Origin: Pseudomonas guineae
GTDB taxonomy: Bacteria; Pseudomonadota; Gammaproteobacteria; Pseudomonadales; Pseudomonadaceae
DNA length: 64,000 nucleotides
Direction of reading: 5' to 3'
NCBI RefSeq assembly: GCF_900113745.1
Contig: NZ_FOQL01000001.1
Coordinates: 992,001 to 1,056,000 of the forward strand
This document shows, piece by piece, positions 45,751 through 54,739 of the stretch. The notes beneath the pieces were generated by a model, which saw nothing but the letters and a program-made list of their open reading frames with translations, was not told where the DNA came from and made no database searches. Within the stretch, counting starts at the first letter, position 1. Each line of letters starts with the position of its first letter. Made by a program: the position numbers and the translations under genes.

Positions 45751-46692
45751 TTACGGACTGCCAGACAGCTCTAACTCGAGGTCCTGCTCCCACTGAGCTA
45801 GATTACCGCGAGTTACCTGCCTCACCTGCAACGCAATGTTTACCGGTTCAGAGGGTAACTCGCCACGCAACCCTTGCGCAGCCAACTGCACGGCGCGATA
45901 ACCAATGGCATGGGCTTGCTGGATAAACAGGCTGTGAATCTCGCCTTTACGCAACGCGTCGAGCAACAAGGCATCGCCATCGAAGCCGATATGCAGAACG
46001 TCCCCCGCCTTACCGAGCCGCCGCATCGCTGCCAGCGCCGCACGCGAGCTGACACTATTGGGCGTGAATATCCCGGCCAGCTGCGGCAGATCATCCCGCA
46101 AGGCATTTACCGCAGCCTGACTGTCGTTACCGATGTAAGCATCCACCAGCACATTCAGCCCGCCTTCTTGCGCGCCCTGGCGAAAACCTCGCTCACGCTC
46201 GCTGGTCGAGGTTACATCCGCCTGCAAGCGCAATAGCGCGACATTACCTCGCCCAGCGAGCGCAGCCGCCATGGTTTGGCCAGCCTCGAGGCCGGCACGA
46301 AAATTGTCGGTAGTCACCACGCCGCGCGCTGCGCTGCCGGGCATATCACGGTCGAAATAAATGGTAATTACGCCACTGGCTGCCAATTGCTGCACGCGCG
46401 CGGTAATTGCATTACCGCTGGGGGCGATAACCAGCGCCTTGCAGCCACGCGCCAACGTCCAGCTGATCATCTGTAACTGGGTTTCGACCCGCCCCTCGCG
46501 GTTAGGGCCACGAAAGTAGATATCCAACCCCTGTTCTTTGGCTGCCTGCCGAGTGCCGGCCTCTACCTGCAACCAAAACGGCGCAGTGCTAGCCGCCACC
46601 ACGCCCACACACTCCTTGGCCGATGCGTTAACAGCCCAACTGGTTAATATCATAAGTAGCAGCGCAGATTTCGACCCGCATCGCCTGTGCAT
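45751..46692 (-). CDS. Orphan sugar-type periplasmic binding protein (LacI/RbsB fold)
   Basis: 313 residues with a signal peptide ending NASA-KECVGVV and a type I periplasmic binding fold (Peripla_BP_4). GCKALVIAPSGNAITARVQ, VITIYFDRDMPGS, STSERERGFRQGAQ and AGIFTPNSVSSRAALAAM match RbsB-like proteins. There is no permease or ATPase gene next to it. It may instead present ligand to a sensor kinase or chemoreceptor, as some RbsB-like proteins do. It is the first gene of the leftward group of three lone binding proteins. Confidence 0.87.
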   Translation of the reverse strand: MHRRCGSKSALLLMILTSWAVNASAKECVGVVAASTAPFWLQVEAGTRQAAKEQGLDIYFRGPNREGRVETQLQMISWTLARGCKALVIAPSGNAITARVQQLAASGVITIYFDRDMPGSAARGVVTTDNFRAGLEAGQTMAAALAGRGNVALLRLQADVTSTSERERGFRQGAQEGGLNVLVDAYIGNDSQAAVNALRDDLPQLAGIFTPNSVSSRAALAAMRRLGKAGDVLHIGFDGDALLLDALRKGEIHSLFIQQAHAIGYRAVQLAAQGLRGELPSEPVNIALQVRQVTRGNLAQWEQDLELELSGSP

Positions 46693-46904
46693 CAGCTATC
46701 ACTCCCAATACGTAGCCACGGCTCACGCTGAACTAAACAAGCAGTGAGCGTCACTGCAGAGTCACTGATATCAATTTAGCATCAGAGCGTGACTCTCGCC
46801 GAGCCTCGCGCTAGCGGTTATCCACCGAACTCGCGGGATAAACCCATAACATCCGCATTTGCTAAATTTTAATGGCCAGCCCCTACGCTCAGCCGTCTGC
46901 TCAT

Positions 46905-46942
46905 CGCCGGCCAAGGCTAAAAAGACCTCTCGGCGTTTTTTT
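46905..46942 (+). terminator. Terminator-like leader structure before the VC0807-family gene
   Basis: CGCCG (46905-46909) pairs with CGGCG (46931-46935), with a weaker AGG/CCT inner pairing, followed directly by seven T residues. The gene upstream runs leftward from 46692, so no rightward transcript is known to need ending here. It may be an attenuator in the leader of the next gene or end a short RNA. The rest of the 297-bp gap (46693-46989) shows only a direct repeat of GTCACTG (near 46750-46768). Confidence 0.4.
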
Positions 46943-46989
46943 CACCTTCAAGGCGACAGCTGGGCTGGTAGCCGCCGCCCAAGCAGGCG

Positions 46990-47751
46990 ATGATCACTGA
47001 TCTTTCCTGCACCTTGAATGACATGACCGATACCACGCAAAGCACTCAGGCCACGCACAAACCCCGCCCGCTGATCGATTTACTGGTCAGCATCATTATC
47101 CCCTCCTTGATTCTGATGAAGCTCAGTGGTGAGGCCAAACTCGGCGCTGACGGTGCGCTGATGCTGGCACTGGCCTTCCCGCTGGGCTGGGGCAGTTTCG
47201 AGCTGCTCAAGTACCGCAAATTCAACTTTATTGCTCTGCTCGGCCTGGTCAGCGTGCTGCTTACCGGCGGTATCGGCCTGCTCAAGCTGGACAACCAGTG
47301 GCTGGCAATCAAAGAAGCGGCGATTCCCGGCCTGATCGGTATCGCCGTGCTGGTGTCGACACGCACGCGCTACCCGTTAATTCGCACCATGCTGTTCAAT
47401 AAGAACGTACTCAACGTCGACAAGATTCATGAGTGCCTAGAGCAGGCCGGCAATACCGCGCAGTTCGAGGCGCGCCTGCTCAGGGCCACTTACTGGCTGA
47501 GCGGCACCTTCTTCTTTTCCTCGGCGATGAACTACGCACTGGCCAAGTGGATTGTGATCAGCCCGGCCGGCAGTGAAGCCTTCAATGCCGAGCTTGGGCG
47601 GATGAACCTGCTCAGCTATCCAATGATCGCGATCCCCTCGATGATCATGCTGATGGCCGTCTTCTATTACCTGTGGCGCACCATCCACGGCCTCACTGGC
47701 CTCAAGCTGGAAGATGTGATGGCCAATGCCGAACAGGAAAAGCAGCCCTAA
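46990..47751 (+). CDS. VC0807-family integral membrane protein
   Basis: 253 residues (242 if translation starts at ATG 47023), with five or six transmembrane helices. The sequence resembles the uncharacterised VC0807 family: PLIDLLVSIIIPSLILMKL at the first helix, then EAAIPGLIGIAVLVSTRTRYPLIR. The ends are charged and cytoplasmic-looking. Neither start has a convincing ribosome site; MTDTTQST at 47023 may be the true N-terminus. The YqaA gene follows 24 bases later. Confidence 0.75.
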   Translation: MITDLSCTLNDMTDTTQSTQATHKPRPLIDLLVSIIIPSLILMKLSGEAKLGADGALMLALAFPLGWGSFELLKYRKFNFIALLGLVSVLLTGGIGLLKLDNQWLAIKEAAIPGLIGIAVLVSTRTRYPLIRTMLFNKNVLNVDKIHECLEQAGNTAQFEARLLRATYWLSGTFFFSSAMNYALAKWIVISPAGSEAFNAELGRMNLLSYPMIAIPSMIMLMAVFYYLWRTIHGLTGLKLEDVMANAEQEKQP

Positions 47752-47775
47752 GCGAATCTGACTGGTGCGCCACGG

Positions 47776-48219
47776 ATGCTGACGCTCTCCGCTTACCTCG
47801 GTCTGTTCCTCTCGGCGCTGGGTGCAGCCACGCTGTTGCCGCTGCAATCGGAAAGTGTGCTGGTGGCGCTGCTGCTGAGCGGCACCTACGTGCCCTGGAT
47901 GCTTGTCGCCATTGCTAGCGCGGGTAACGTCCTCGGCGCGCTACTCAACTGGCTACTTGGCCGCTACCTCGAACACTTTCGCCATAAAGCCTGGTTCCCG
48001 GTCAGCGAGGCGCGCCTGCAACAAGCGCAGCGCGGCTATGCGCGTTACGGCCGCTGGTCGCTGCTGTTAAGCTGGGTGCCGGTGATCGGTGACCCACTGA
48101 CCTTGGTGGCAGGGGTAATGCGCGAACGCGTGTGGATTTTCCTGCTGATCGTCAGCCTGGCGAAAACCGCCCGTTATGCTGTATTGGCAGCCCTCACTCT
48201 CGGCTGGAGCAGCATTTAG
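47776..48219 (+). CDS. YqaA-type small DedA/VTT-family membrane protein
   Basis: 147 residues, the short YqaA branch of the DedA/SNARE-associated superfamily. SAGNVLGALLNWLLGRYLEHF and RYGRWSLLLSWVPVIGDPLTLVAG are the two re-entrant/helical motifs with the conserved arginine and proline seen in the group. Larger DedA proteins translocate undecaprenyl phosphate or other lipids; YqaA proteins are untested. Likely cotranscribed with the VC0807-family gene. Confidence 0.87.
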   Translation: MLTLSAYLGLFLSALGAATLLPLQSESVLVALLLSGTYVPWMLVAIASAGNVLGALLNWLLGRYLEHFRHKAWFPVSEARLQQAQRGYARYGRWSLLLSWVPVIGDPLTLVAGVMRERVWIFLLIVSLAKTARYAVLAALTLGWSSI

Positions 48220-48365
48220 CGCTATGCGGCAGACGCCATATCACCAACGGTAAGTGGCAAAGTTGAGCATCTATCGTGCCTCCGCGATACTGCGCCACCT
48301 CGCGCAGGTCGTGCGCGGGGTCAGTTGCAGAACGACGGAATGAGTGCAGTGGACTTACAGCCAAG

Positions 48366-49343
48366 ATGAAAAGAAGCGACCTGATCTGGACCCTAGTGGG
48401 CCTCAGCGCTGTTGTGCTGTCGTGCTACTTGCTCTATCACCAGGTACGCACTATTTCCCTGGATGAAATCGCCGACAGCCTGCGCGCCATTCCACGCATG
48501 AATTGGCTACTCGCGGGTGCCGCCACACTGGGCGCCTATAGCGCTCTGGCCTGGTACGACCGCATCGCCCTCGCCCACCTGGGTAAAAAAATCCCATGGC
48601 GCTTTATCAGCCTGTGCTCCTTCACCACCTATGCGCTGGCTCACAACATTGGCGCCTCGGTGTTCTCTGGTGCACTGGTGCGTTACCGCGCCTACCGCAG
48701 TAAAGGCATGACGCCGCAGGAAATTGGCATCCTGATCGTCTTTTGCTCCTTCACCTTTATTCTCGGCACGCTACTAGCCAGCGGCTGCGTTTTGCTCTTG
48801 GAACCGGATCTGATTCACCGCGTGACCAAGGTCACGCCGCGGGTGTCCGAGATCATCGGCGGGCTTTTACTGCTGTTGGTCACCCTCTATGTGCTCGGTT
48901 CCTGGCGGCAGTTCAAACCGCTGCATTGGCGCAAACTGCATATCGAATACCCGCGCCTGCGGATTGTCGCGCGCCAGCTATTGGCAGGGCCATTGGAGTT
49001 GGCCTGCGCCGCCGCCATCATCTACTTTGCCCTGCCGGCCGAACACAACCCGGGTTATCTGGTGGTGTTCGGCGTGTTCCTTGCTTCGTTCTCGCTGGCG
49101 CTGTTGTCCCACGCCCCCGGCGGTTTAGGCGTACTCGAAGTGACCTTCCTCGCGGCCATGCCCGAGCTCCCGGCAGCGGACGTACTCGCCGCGCTGATCG
49201 TGTTCCGCGGCTTTTATCTGTTGCTGCCGTTTGCACTGTCGCTGCTCATCGTCGTTGGCTTCGAGTGGAGCCAGTGGAAGAGCCGTCGCGAAAACAGTCC
49301 CACTCTGCCCAACCCTAAGCCGCGCCAATCTCCAGATAACTAG
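48366..49343 (+). CDS. Flippase-like LPG synthase transmembrane-domain protein (UPF0104)
   Basis: 325 residues with eight or so transmembrane helices of the lysylphosphatidylglycerol synthase membrane-domain family (PF03706). YALAHNIGASVFSGALVRYRAY and SHAPGGLGVLEVTFLAAMP are the diagnostic motifs. The cytoplasmic aminoacyl-transfer domain of MprF is absent, so it cannot make lysyl-lipid and is more likely a lipid translocase or regulator. ATG 48366 is preferred to the longer reading from 48276, which has unlikely residues. The 146-bp gap after YqaA may contain its own promoter. Confidence 0.87.
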   Translation: MKRSDLIWTLVGLSAVVLSCYLLYHQVRTISLDEIADSLRAIPRMNWLLAGAATLGAYSALAWYDRIALAHLGKKIPWRFISLCSFTTYALAHNIGASVFSGALVRYRAYRSKGMTPQEIGILIVFCSFTFILGTLLASGCVLLLEPDLIHRVTKVTPRVSEIIGGLLLLLVTLYVLGSWRQFKPLHWRKLHIEYPRLRIVARQLLAGPLELACAAAIIYFALPAEHNPGYLVVFGVFLASFSLALLSHAPGGLGVLEVTFLAAMPELPAADVLAALIVFRGFYLLLPFALSLLIVVGFEWSQWKSRRENSPTLPNPKPRQSPDN

Positions 49344-49544
49344 GGGAGCATTGCGCGGCGCACTCGCATAGAATGCGCGGCCGTTTTTTGTGTTCGGCAC
49401 ATCCATGTGCTTCGACTTGCGGGCTTACGCGCATGAGCGTTTCCCCGTTTTTTTGTGACCAGCCCTCTATGGCGGTCACCCTTGGGGCCGTTAGTGCGCG
49501 ACATCAAAAAATCTCCCGATTATTTTTCAGGAACAGCGCGCCGC

Positions 49545-50810
49545 ATGACTCTTTCTACTCCCGCCCGCGCCTGCGGCATCGACTTCGGCACCTCCAACTC
49601 CACCGTCGGCTGGCTACGGCCGGACGCTGAGACGCTGATCCCTCTTGAGGACGGTAAAATCACCCTGCCGTCCGTAGTGTTTTTCAATATGGAAGAGCGC
49701 CGCCCGGTGTATGGCCGCTTGGCGCTGCAGGAATACCTGGAGGGCTATGAAGGCCGCCTGATGCGCTCGCTGAAAAGCCTGCTGGGAAGCAAGCTGCTGA
49801 AAAGCGAAACCACCGTGCTCGGCAGCGCCCTGCCGTTCAAGGACCTGCTTGGCTTCTTTATCGGCGAGCTGAAAAAGCGCGCGGAGACCACCGCCGGCCG
49901 ACCGTTTGAAGAAGTGGTGCTGGGCCGCCCGGTGTTCTTCGTCGATGACGACCCGGTCGCCGACCTTGAAGCGCAGAACACCTTGGTCGCCGTCGCGCAC
50001 AAGCTCGGCTTCAAGGACGTGTCGTTCCAATACGAGCCAATTGCTGCGGCCTTCGATTACGAGTCGGGGATCAGCCAGGAAGAACTGGTGTTGATCGTCG
50101 ACATCGGCGGCGGCACCTCGGACTTCTCCTTAGTGCGTCTGGCCCCCGAGCGCCGTAACGTCGTCGACCGCAGCAGCGACATTCTCGCCACCGGCGGCGT
50201 GCATATCGGCGGTACCGATTTTGACAAGCAGCTGTCGTTGGCCGGCGTCATGCCGCTGTTCGGTTATGGCAGCAAAATGAAAAGCGCCGCGCCGATGCCC
50301 ACCAGCACCCACCTGAACCTGGCGACCTGGCACACCATCAACGCGGTCTATTCCGCGCAGTCACAGCGCCAGCTGCAAAGCATGCGCTACGACATCGTCG
50401 ACCCCACCGGCATCGACCGCCTGTTTCAACTGATCGAGCGCCGCGACGGCCACTGGCTGGCCATGCAAGTGGAGGACAGCAAGATCGCCCTCACCGAGCA
50501 GGATGCCAGACCGATTGACCTTGGCCGCCTTGAGCCAGGCCTGATCGCCGAACTGACCCGCGAGCTGTTTGAGGCGGCCATCGAACCGCTACTTGAGCGC
50601 GTACGCGCCAGTATCACCCAGCTGCTCGGCGATGCTGGCGTCAGCGTTGCGCAGGTCGACACGGTGTTTTTTACCGGCGGCTCCAGCGGCATTCCGGCGT
50701 TGCGCCAGAGCGTGGCCGCGATGCTACCGAATGCCCGCCATGTCGAAGGCAACACTTTCGGCAGCATCGGCAATGGCTTGGCGATTGAAGCGCAGAAGCG
50801 GTACGGCTGA
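49545..50810 (+). CDS. yegD: Hsp70-family protein, YegD type
   Basis: 421-residue actin-fold ATPase corresponding to the nucleotide-binding part of Hsp70. Phosphate loops CGIDFGTSNSTVGW and LIVDIGGGTSDFSLV and the adenosine motif FFTGGSSGIPALRQ are intact. It lacks the beta-sandwich substrate-binding domain of DnaK, as E. coli YegD does, so classical chaperone activity is doubtful and function is unknown. The frame opens at 49455, but ATG 49545 starts close to the first ATPase motif. A REPIN-like element starts five bases after the stop. Confidence 0.9.
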   Translation: MTLSTPARACGIDFGTSNSTVGWLRPDAETLIPLEDGKITLPSVVFFNMEERRPVYGRLALQEYLEGYEGRLMRSLKSLLGSKLLKSETTVLGSALPFKDLLGFFIGELKKRAETTAGRPFEEVVLGRPVFFVDDDPVADLEAQNTLVAVAHKLGFKDVSFQYEPIAAAFDYESGISQEELVLIVDIGGGTSDFSLVRLAPERRNVVDRSSDILATGGVHIGGTDFDKQLSLAGVMPLFGYGSKMKSAAPMPTSTHLNLATWHTINAVYSAQSQRQLQSMRYDIVDPTGIDRLFQLIERRDGHWLAMQVEDSKIALTEQDARPIDLGRLEPGLIAELTRELFEAAIEPLLERVRASITQLLGDAGVSVAQVDTVFFTGGSSGIPALRQSVAAMLPNARHVEGNTFGSIGNGLAIEAQKRYG

Positions 50811-50814
50811 GGCC

Positions 50815-50901
50815 GTAGGATGGGTTGAGCGCAGCGATACCCATCTCCCACCACACTATCGACTTGATGGGTTACGCCGCTACGCGACTAACCCATCCTA
50901 C
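50815..50901. repeat. REPIN-like element between yegD and ygiQ (copy 6)
   Basis: The cleanest copy. Left unit GTAGGATGGGTTGAGCGCAG returns through ACCCATC; the right unit on the minus strand reads GTAGGATGGGTTAGTCGCG and returns through TAACCCATC. The two heads face outward, 87 bp in all. Confidence 0.85.
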
Positions 50902-50934
50902 GGCTGCGCAGTCCCCACCACGCCTGCAACCATC

Positions 50935-50975
50935 GCCATAAAAAACGCCAGCTCAAGGCTGGCGTTTTTTATGGC
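50935..50975. terminator. Bidirectional terminator between yegD and ygiQ
   Basis: An 18-bp perfect stem (50935-50952 with 50958-50975) with a five-base loop contains ACGCCAGC/GCTGGCGT flanked by A6 and T6, so it can stop both converging transcripts. Confidence 0.93.
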
Positions 50976-50981
50976 GCAGAA

Positions 50982-53303
50982 TCAGCGCGGCACAGCTGGC
51001 TTCTTCACGGGTTTCTTGCCCTTACCCTTGGCGGCATCGGAACGCTCTTTGGCGGCCTGCTGGTTGCGCACCTGCGCAGCCGCTTTGGCCTGCTCACGCT
51101 TGTCCCATGGGTTGCCACCTGCCGCACCGGTGTCACGCGGCGGCAGGCCGGTGTGCTGGGTCAACATCGGTTTAGCCTTGGTAGTTTCCTTGGCCACTTT
51201 GTGGCTGCCCGCCGGCGTCGAGTTTTTACGCCGCGCGCTCTGGTAGCCGTCAGTAGCCGGCTGATGCAGCGGAATCAGCTGATTCTTGCCCGGCCCGATC
51301 AGGTCAGTACGGCCCATACGGGTCAATGCTTCACGCAGCATCGGCCAACCTTTCGGGTCGTGATAACGCAAGAAGGCCTTGTGCAGACGACGCTGCTCTT
51401 CGCTCTTAACGATGGTCACGCTGTCGCTTTTGTAGCTGACCTTACGCAGCGGGTTCTTGCCCGAATGGTACATGGCCGTGGCCGTGGCCATCGGCGACGG
51501 GTAGAAGGCCTGCACTTGGTCGGCCCGGAAGCCGCTGCTTTTCAGCCACAGCGCCAGGTTCATCATGTCTTCGTCGGTGGTGCCCGGGTGCGCAGCGATA
51601 AAGTACGGAATTAGGTACTGCTCTTTGCCCGCCTCTTTCGAGTACTTCTCGAACATGCGCTTGAACTTGTCATAGCTGCCGATGCCCGGCTTCATCATCT
51701 GATTGAGCGGACCTTCCTCGGTGTGCTCCGGGGCGATCTTCAGGTAACCACCAACGTGGTGGGTGACCAGCTCTTTCACATATTCCGGTGACTCAACAGC
51801 GAGGTCGTAACGCAGACCAGAAGCGATCAAAATCTTCTTCACACCCGGCAGGGCACGGGCGCTGCGATACAGCTGAATCAACGACGAGTGATCGGTGTTC
51901 AGGTTCGGGCAGATGCCGGGGAACACGCACGACGGCTTACGGCACGCGGATTCAATTTCCGGGCTCTTGCAGGCGATGCGGTACATGTTCGCGGTCGGGC
52001 CGCCGAGGTCGGAAATTACCCCGGTAAAGCCCGGCACTTTGTCGCGGATCTCTTCGATCTCGCGAATGATCGATTCTTCCGAACGGTTCTGGATGATGCG
52101 GCCTTCGTGCTCGGTAATCGAACAGAAGGTACAGCCGCCAAAACAGCCGCGCATGATGTTCACCGAGAAGCGAATCATGTCGTAGGCGGGAATTTTCTCT
52201 TTGCCATACACCGGGTGCGGAACACGCGCATAGGGCATGCCAAACACGTAATCCATCTCTTCGGTGGTCATCGGGATGGGTGGCGGGTTGAACCACACAT
52301 CCACCTCACCATGTTTCTGCACCAGTGCACGGGCGTTACCCGGATTGGTTTCGAGGTGCAATACCCGGTTGGCGTGGGCATACAGCACCGCGTCGCCACG
52401 CACTTTCTCCATCGACGGCAGACGGATCACCGTCTTATCGCGGGTCATGCGTGGGCTAGCCAGCAACTCCACCACCTTGGCTTCGTTCGGGTCTTCAACT
52501 GGGCCCTTTTCCTGCTCGATGGCGCAGGCCTGGGTGTCCTGGGTGTTCACGTACGGGTTGATGATCTTGTCGACCTTACCCGGCCGGTCGATACGGGTGG
52601 AGTCGACCTCGTACCAGCCCTGCGGCGTGTCACGGCGGATAAACGCGGTGCCGCGCACATCGGTGATGTCTTCGACTTTCTGCCCGTAAGACAGACGCTG
52701 GGCCACTTCAACGATGGCGCGTTCGGCGTTGCCATACAGCAGAATATCGGCACTGGCGTCGATCAGGATCGAGTTGCGCACGCGGTCTTGCCAGTAGTCG
52801 TAGTGGGCGATACGGCGCAGCGAGGCTTCGATGCCACCGAGCACGATCGGCACGTTTTTATAGGCTTCTTTACAGCGCTGGCTGTACACCAAGCTGGCCC
52901 GATCAGGGCGCTTACCGGCCATACCGCCAGGGGTGTAGGCATCATCCGAGCGGATTTTTTTATCGGCGGTGTAGCGGTTGATCATCGAGTCCATGTTGCC
53001 GGCCGCGACGCCGAAAAATAGGTTCGGCTCGCCGAGCTTCATAAAGTCGTCTTTCGACTGCCAATTTGGCTGCGCGATGATGCCGACCCGAAAGCCCTGG
53101 GACTCTAGCAGCCGGCCGATGATCGCCATACCAAACGAGGGGTGATCAACATAGGCATCACCGGTGACGATGATGATGTCGCAGCTGTCCCAGCCAAGCT
53201 GATCCATCTCTTCCCGACTCATCGGCAAGAAAGGCGCAGGGCCGAAACACTCGGCCCAGTACTTTGGATAATCGAATAACGGCTTGGCGGTTTGCATGGA
53301 CAT
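50982..53303 (-). CDS. ygiQ: YgiQ family radical SAM protein
   Basis: About 773 residues. The central radical SAM domain has CFGGCTFC (C-x3-C-x2-C) binding the 4Fe-4S cluster that cleaves SAM. The N-terminal domain ([17 protein letters not shown]) resembles the B12-binding-like fold of the family, and the C-terminal 90 residues are basic, alanine/lysine-rich and probably disordered. The reaction is unknown. The frame runs to 53363; I place the start at 53303 (MSMQTAKP), with 53297 nearly as likely. A TATATT at 53352-53357 (minus strand) is a good -10. Confidence 0.9.
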   Translation of the reverse strand: MSMQTAKPLFDYPKYWAECFGPAPFLPMSREEMDQLGWDSCDIIIVTGDAYVDHPSFGMAIIGRLLESQGFRVGIIAQPNWQSKDDFMKLGEPNLFFGVAAGNMDSMINRYTADKKIRSDDAYTPGGMAGKRPDRASLVYSQRCKEAYKNVPIVLGGIEASLRRIAHYDYWQDRVRNSILIDASADILLYGNAERAIVEVAQRLSYGQKVEDITDVRGTAFIRRDTPQGWYEVDSTRIDRPGKVDKIINPYVNTQDTQACAIEQEKGPVEDPNEAKVVELLASPRMTRDKTVIRLPSMEKVRGDAVLYAHANRVLHLETNPGNARALVQKHGEVDVWFNPPPIPMTTEEMDYVFGMPYARVPHPVYGKEKIPAYDMIRFSVNIMRGCFGGCTFCSITEHEGRIIQNRSEESIIREIEEIRDKVPGFTGVISDLGGPTANMYRIACKSPEIESACRKPSCVFPGICPNLNTDHSSLIQLYRSARALPGVKKILIASGLRYDLAVESPEYVKELVTHHVGGYLKIAPEHTEEGPLNQMMKPGIGSYDKFKRMFEKYSKEAGKEQYLIPYFIAAHPGTTDEDMMNLALWLKSSGFRADQVQAFYPSPMATATAMYHSGKNPLRKVSYKSDSVTIVKSEEQRRLHKAFLRYHDPKGWPMLREALTRMGRTDLIGPGKNQLIPLHQPATDGYQSARRKNSTPAGSHKVAKETTKAKPMLTQHTGLPPRDTGAAGGNPWDKREQAKAAAQVRNQQAAKERSDAAKGKGKKPVKKPAVPR

Positions 53304-53560
53304 GGAAAGTGACCGGCGTTGACGAACAGGGATGGTAAATCGCGGCCGCGTAATATAGCACAAAATTTAACCAAACCCGACTCAAACACTAGGATTAATG
53401 GCTGTGGTACCGCTGCCAACAGCCCGCCTCGCCTCAGAGGCTTCGCGCGCCACTCGAGGCCCTAAGCCCAGCACGACTCAGATCAGCCGCGCGATGAAGG
53501 CGACGCAGGGACTAACGGCGCACGCCTGCAGGAGAGCTGCGCTCAGGTGTACGACCTTGC

Positions 53561-54640
53561 TCAGCTATTGCGATAGCGCCGCGGCACCCGCGCAGTGACC
53601 TTGCTGAGCAGCTCGTAGCCAATAGTACCAGCGGCCTGCGCCACCTCATCTACCGGCAACTGCGCGCCCCATAACTCCACCACATCACCCTCAGCAGCAT
53701 CGGGCAGGTCGGTCAAATCAACGCTTAGCATATCCATCGATACCCGCCCGACCAGCGCTACGCGCTGACCTCGCACGATCACTGGCGTACCCGTCGGAGC
53801 ATGCCGCGGATAGCCATCGGCATAACCGCAACTCACCGTACCAATACGTGACTGCCGTTCGGCGCACCAGCTAGCGCCATAACCGACGGCCTCACCAACG
53901 GCCACATCGCGACAGGCAATCAGCTGCGCCGTCAGGCTCATCGCCGGGCGCACACTCAACTCTGCCGCAGTCAAATCAGCGAATGGCGTCGCGCCGTAGA
54001 GCATGATGCCGGGGCGCAGCCAATCCATATGCGCCGCCGGAATGGTCAGAATCGCCGCCGAGTTAGCCAGTGAGCGCTGGGCAAAATCCAGGTCTAGTAG
54101 CTCGAGAAACTGCTCAAGCTGCAGCTCGATGGTTTCACTGCCGCGCTCATCCGCGCAGGCAAAGTGGCTAAGCAAATTCAACTCAGCGACCTGCACCGCG
54201 CCGTGCAGATGCCCGTGCCATTCACGCAGCGCAGCCGCACTAAAACCCAGCCGATGCATACCACTGTCGAGTTTCAACCAAACATTCAACGGCCGACTCA
54301 GCGTGGCCGCGAGCAACTGCTGTGCCTGCAGGGCATTGTGTAGCACCACGTCCAGGCCTAGCTGCGCAGCAAATTGATATTCATCCGCAGCAAAGCAACC
54401 TTCTAGCAGCAGGATGCGCGCTTCGCCATGTAAGGCACGCACCTCAGCGGCCTCCTCCAGGCAGGCCACAGCAAAGCCATCGGCGATACCGTGCAGGGCC
54501 GTCACCACCTCGCGCACGCCGTGCCCATAGGCATTCGCCTTGACCACTGCAAACGCCTGTCGCCCCGGCGCGCAACGCTTGGCCACGGCATAATTGTGAG
54601 TGATCGCAGACAAATCGATGGAGGCAACAAGCGGGCGCAT
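53561..54640 (-). CDS. alr: Alanine racemase
   Basis: PLP enzyme interconverting L- and D-alanine for peptidoglycan. 359 residues. The PLP lysine is K34 in AFAVVKANAYGHG; the second catalytic base is the tyrosine in GEAVGYGASW, and SRIGTVSCGYADGYPR follows. ATG 54640 with AAGGA upstream gives the family N-terminus MRPLVASIDLSA. It lies downstream of dnaB, separated by a bidirectional terminator, so it must have its own promoter or rely on read-through. Confidence 0.95.
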   Translation of the reverse strand: MRPLVASIDLSAITHNYAVAKRCAPGRQAFAVVKANAYGHGVREVVTALHGIADGFAVACLEEAAEVRALHGEARILLLEGCFAADEYQFAAQLGLDVVLHNALQAQQLLAATLSRPLNVWLKLDSGMHRLGFSAAALREWHGHLHGAVQVAELNLLSHFACADERGSETIELQLEQFLELLDLDFAQRSLANSAAILTIPAAHMDWLRPGIMLYGATPFADLTAAELSVRPAMSLTAQLIACRDVAVGEAVGYGASWCAERQSRIGTVSCGYADGYPRHAPTGTPVIVRGQRVALVGRVSMDMLSVDLTDLPDAAEGDVVELWGAQLPVDEVAQAAGTIGYELLSKVTARVPRRYRNS

Positions 54641-54655
54641 GACAGCAATGTCCTT

Positions 54656-54698
54656 AAAAAAACGGGCGCCCAGTTTAACCACTGGCCGCCCGTTTTTA
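54656..54698. terminator. Terminator between dnaB and alr
   Basis: AAAAACGGGCG-CCCAG pairs with CTGG-CCGCCCGTTTTT around an eight-base loop. On the minus strand it follows dnaB and ends in a run of U; it lies within 60 bases of the alr start. Confidence 0.9.
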
Positions 54699-54739
54699 TT
54701 GATCTGGCTCGCTAAGACGCTGCGTTGCACGCCATAGCG

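Noticed and set aside
48366-49343. MprF-type lysylphosphatidylglycerol synthase
   Set aside because: Only the membrane domain is present; the C-terminal aminoacyl-transferase domain is absent.
10446-50901. CRISPR array made by the scattered repeats
   Set aside because: Copies are kilobases apart, palindromic and paired; there are no regular spacers or cas genes.
51888-53021. 377-codon open frame opposite ygiQ
   Set aside because: Antisense shadow of a conserved radical SAM gene; sequence is histidine/arginine/valine-rich without a family.
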